The position numbers and the translations under genes were made by a program. From Rhodocyclaceae bacterium UBA6160 (GTDB lineage: Bacteria; Pseudomonadota; Gammaproteobacteria; Burkholderiales; Rhodocyclaceae): a DNA stretch of 14,810 bases. The stretch covers positions 885-15,694 of the forward strand of contig DIUK01000077.1 in NCBI GenBank assembly GCA_002422995.1, in the 5' to 3' direction. A model generated the notes under the pieces. It was given only the letters and a program-made list of their open reading frames with translations, had not been told where the DNA came from and did not search any database. Position 1 is the first letter of the stretch. Each line of letters starts with the position of its first letter. Of this stretch, positions 13,884-14,810 are shown in pieces.

Positions 13884-14552
13884 ATGAAACTCTCCGGCCT
13901 ATATGCCATTACCCTTGACGATTACCTGCTACCCCGCCTCTCGGCGCTGGTACAGGCAGCCTTGAAAGGGGGCACGCCTTTCGTGCAATATCGCAACAAA
14001 ACCGCCTCAAAACCGCTGCGCCGCGCACAAGCTGCTGAATTACTGCGCATTTGCCACGCCGCTGGTGCCAAGCTCATCATCAACGACGATGTTTGGTTAG
14101 CGATAGAAATCGGCGCGGACGGCGCGCACATCGGCCGCGATGACGCCCCTGGCGGCTCACTCGCCGCCGCCCGCCATGCCTTGGGGCCGAATCGCATTCT
14201 GGGCGTGTCCTGTTATGCTGACCTTGACCGCGCTGCCGAAGCCGCCGAGGCCAAAGCAGATTATCTAGCCTTTGGCGCCATGTATCCCTCAACCACCAAA
14301 CCCAATGCGGTGCTCGCGCCATTAGAAATTCTCACCGAAGCCAAACAGCGCTTTGGTCTGCCGATTGCAGCCATTGGCGGCATTACGCTAGAAAATGCCC
14401 CTGCCGTAATCGCTGCAGGTGCCGACTTATTAGCCGTAGCCAGCAATCTGTTCGATGTCATGGACATCCAAACGCGCGCCAAAAATTTTGGCGATTTGTT
14501 TTCTTCTGTCGCAGCGAAAGCACCCCAGAACACACAAAACGCCACCCGATAA
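13884..14552 (+). CDS. thiE: Thiamine-phosphate synthase
   Basis: A 222-residue TIM-barrel enzyme of normal length, condensing HMP-PP with thiazole phosphate to thiamine monophosphate and releasing pyrophosphate. Visible family blocks: LYAITLD at 6-12, QYRNK at about 36-40 (usually QYRDK or QLREK), LIINDD, DGAHIGRDD (usually HLGQxD), LGVSCYADLDRA, FGAMYPSTTKP and AIGGITLENA. All the pyrophosphate- and Mg-binding positions I can place are filled by accepted residues. The start at 13884 gives the normal N-terminus right before the first strand. It is most likely in one transcript with thiD upstream and hemL downstream (59 nt). Confidence 0.93.
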   Translation: MKLSGLYAITLDDYLLPRLSALVQAALKGGTPFVQYRNKTASKPLRRAQAAELLRICHAAGAKLIINDDVWLAIEIGADGAHIGRDDAPGGSLAAARHALGPNRILGVSCYADLDRAAEAAEAKADYLAFGAMYPSTTKPNAVLAPLEILTEAKQRFGLPIAAIGGITLENAPAVIAAGADLLAVASNLFDVMDIQTRAKNFGDLFSSVAAKAPQNTQNATR

Positions 14553-14611
14553 GACCGATACGAATACCAACACCAGCACCACCCAACCTACAAGAAAGCC
14601 CGCTACCTGCC
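14553..14611 (+). other. C-rich, G-poor spacer between thiE and hemL
   Basis: Bases 14561-14611 hold about 23 C against 6 G, with runs such as ACCAACACCAGCACCACCC. Unstructured C-over-G stretches are what Rho loading sites look like, so some transcript loss or regulation before hemL is possible. There is no intrinsic terminator and only a weak AAGAAAG as ribosome site. Confidence 0.3.
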
Positions 14612-14810
14612 ATGACTGAAAACGAACGCCTGTTTGCCCGCGCCCAGCGCACCATTCCCGGTGGCGTGAATTCCCCTGTGCGCGCCTTTCGCTCTGTCGG
14701 CGGCACTCCCCCCTTTTTCGCGCGCGGCGCAGGCGCCCAGGTGTGGGACGCCGATGGCAACGGCTATATCGACTACGTTGGCTCCTGGGGGCCGCTGATT
14801 CTCGGCCATG
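14612..14810 (+). CDS. hemL: Glutamate-1-semialdehyde 2,1-aminomutase, N-terminal part (cut off by window end)
   Basis: The first 66 codons of a gene that runs past the window. RLFARAQRTIPGGVNSPVRA followed by FRSVGG is the highly conserved HemL N-terminus, and VWDADGNGYIDYVGSWGPLI is the class III aminotransferase entry segment near the active site. The enzyme is PLP-dependent and turns glutamate-1-semialdehyde into 5-aminolevulinate in the C5 heme pathway. The PLP lysine lies beyond the window. The ATG at 14612 gives the usual N-terminus; the ribosome site is weak. Confidence 0.94.
   Translation, partial: MTENERLFARAQRTIPGGVNSPVRAFRSVGGTPPFFARGAGAQVWDADGNGYIDYVGSWGPLILGH

Noticed and set aside
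13941..13951. 11-base match (TCGGCGCTGGT) of thiE to the pccA hairpin arm
   Set aside because: At this length a match in a 14.8-kb GC-rich window is not surprising, and it does not extend further.
14458..14809. Minus-strand ORFs opposite thiE end and hemL
   Set aside because: hemL is unmistakable on the plus strand; the opposite frames are shadows.
1..14810. CRISPR array, tRNA, rRNA, insertion sequence or prophage
   Set aside because: No regularly spaced repeats, tRNA-like cloverleaf, rRNA sequence, transposase or integrase motifs were seen.

Overview
The window looks like a chromosomal segment of a betaproteobacterium, probably of the Nitrosomonadales/Methylophilales type. This rests on protein-family resemblance: PilG, PilH and the ThiD/ThiE/HemL proteins are of the beta/gamma type, and a rubredoxin gene sits beside the twitching-chemotaxis genes and divergent from thiD-thiE-hemL. 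No database search was possible. By eye, pccA and thiE are GC-richer than eptA and pilJ. There is no rRNA, tRNA, IS element, phage gene or CRISPR array, and coding density is high.

Layout. (1) Positions 1-1623, + strand: the 3' four-fifths of an acyl-CoA (most likely propionyl-CoA) carboxylase alpha subunit, ended by a remarkable 29-bp perfect hairpin. (2) 1855-3468, +: a lipid A phosphoethanolamine transferase of the EptA/MCR family. (3) 3508-3984, -: a small VOC-fold protein resembling methylmalonyl-CoA epimerase, convergent with eptA. (4) 12741-4048, -: rubredoxin, then a Pil-Chp type chemosensory cluster in the order pilG, pilH, pilI, pilJ, pilL (chpA). pilG/pilH and pilH/pilI overlap by ATGA, and pilJ/pilL are 9 nt apart. 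(5) 12909-end, +: thiD, thiE and the first 66 codons of hemL, transcribed away from the rubredoxin gene across a 167-nt divergent control region.

How the genes work together. PilJ is the inner-membrane receptor, PilI the CheW-like coupler, PilL the multi-Hpt CheA-type kinase with its own receiver domain, and PilG and PilH are the two output response regulators. Together they should control type IV pilus extension, retraction and related signalling. No methyltransferase (PilK/CheR) or methylesterase (ChpB/CheB) is present in the cluster. PccA and the VOC protein could serve consecutive steps of propionyl-CoA to methylmalonyl-CoA conversion, with eptA lying between them. ThiD and ThiE make and use HMP-PP for thiamine phosphate synthesis, and HemL makes 5-aminolevulinate for tetrapyrroles.

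I found no clearly novel multi-gene system. The most distinctive non-coding signal is the long palindrome after pccA and its 21/25 partial match inside pilL. The most distinctive protein-level points are the substituted metal-ligand positions of the VOC protein and the mix of intact and degenerate Hpt modules in PilL.
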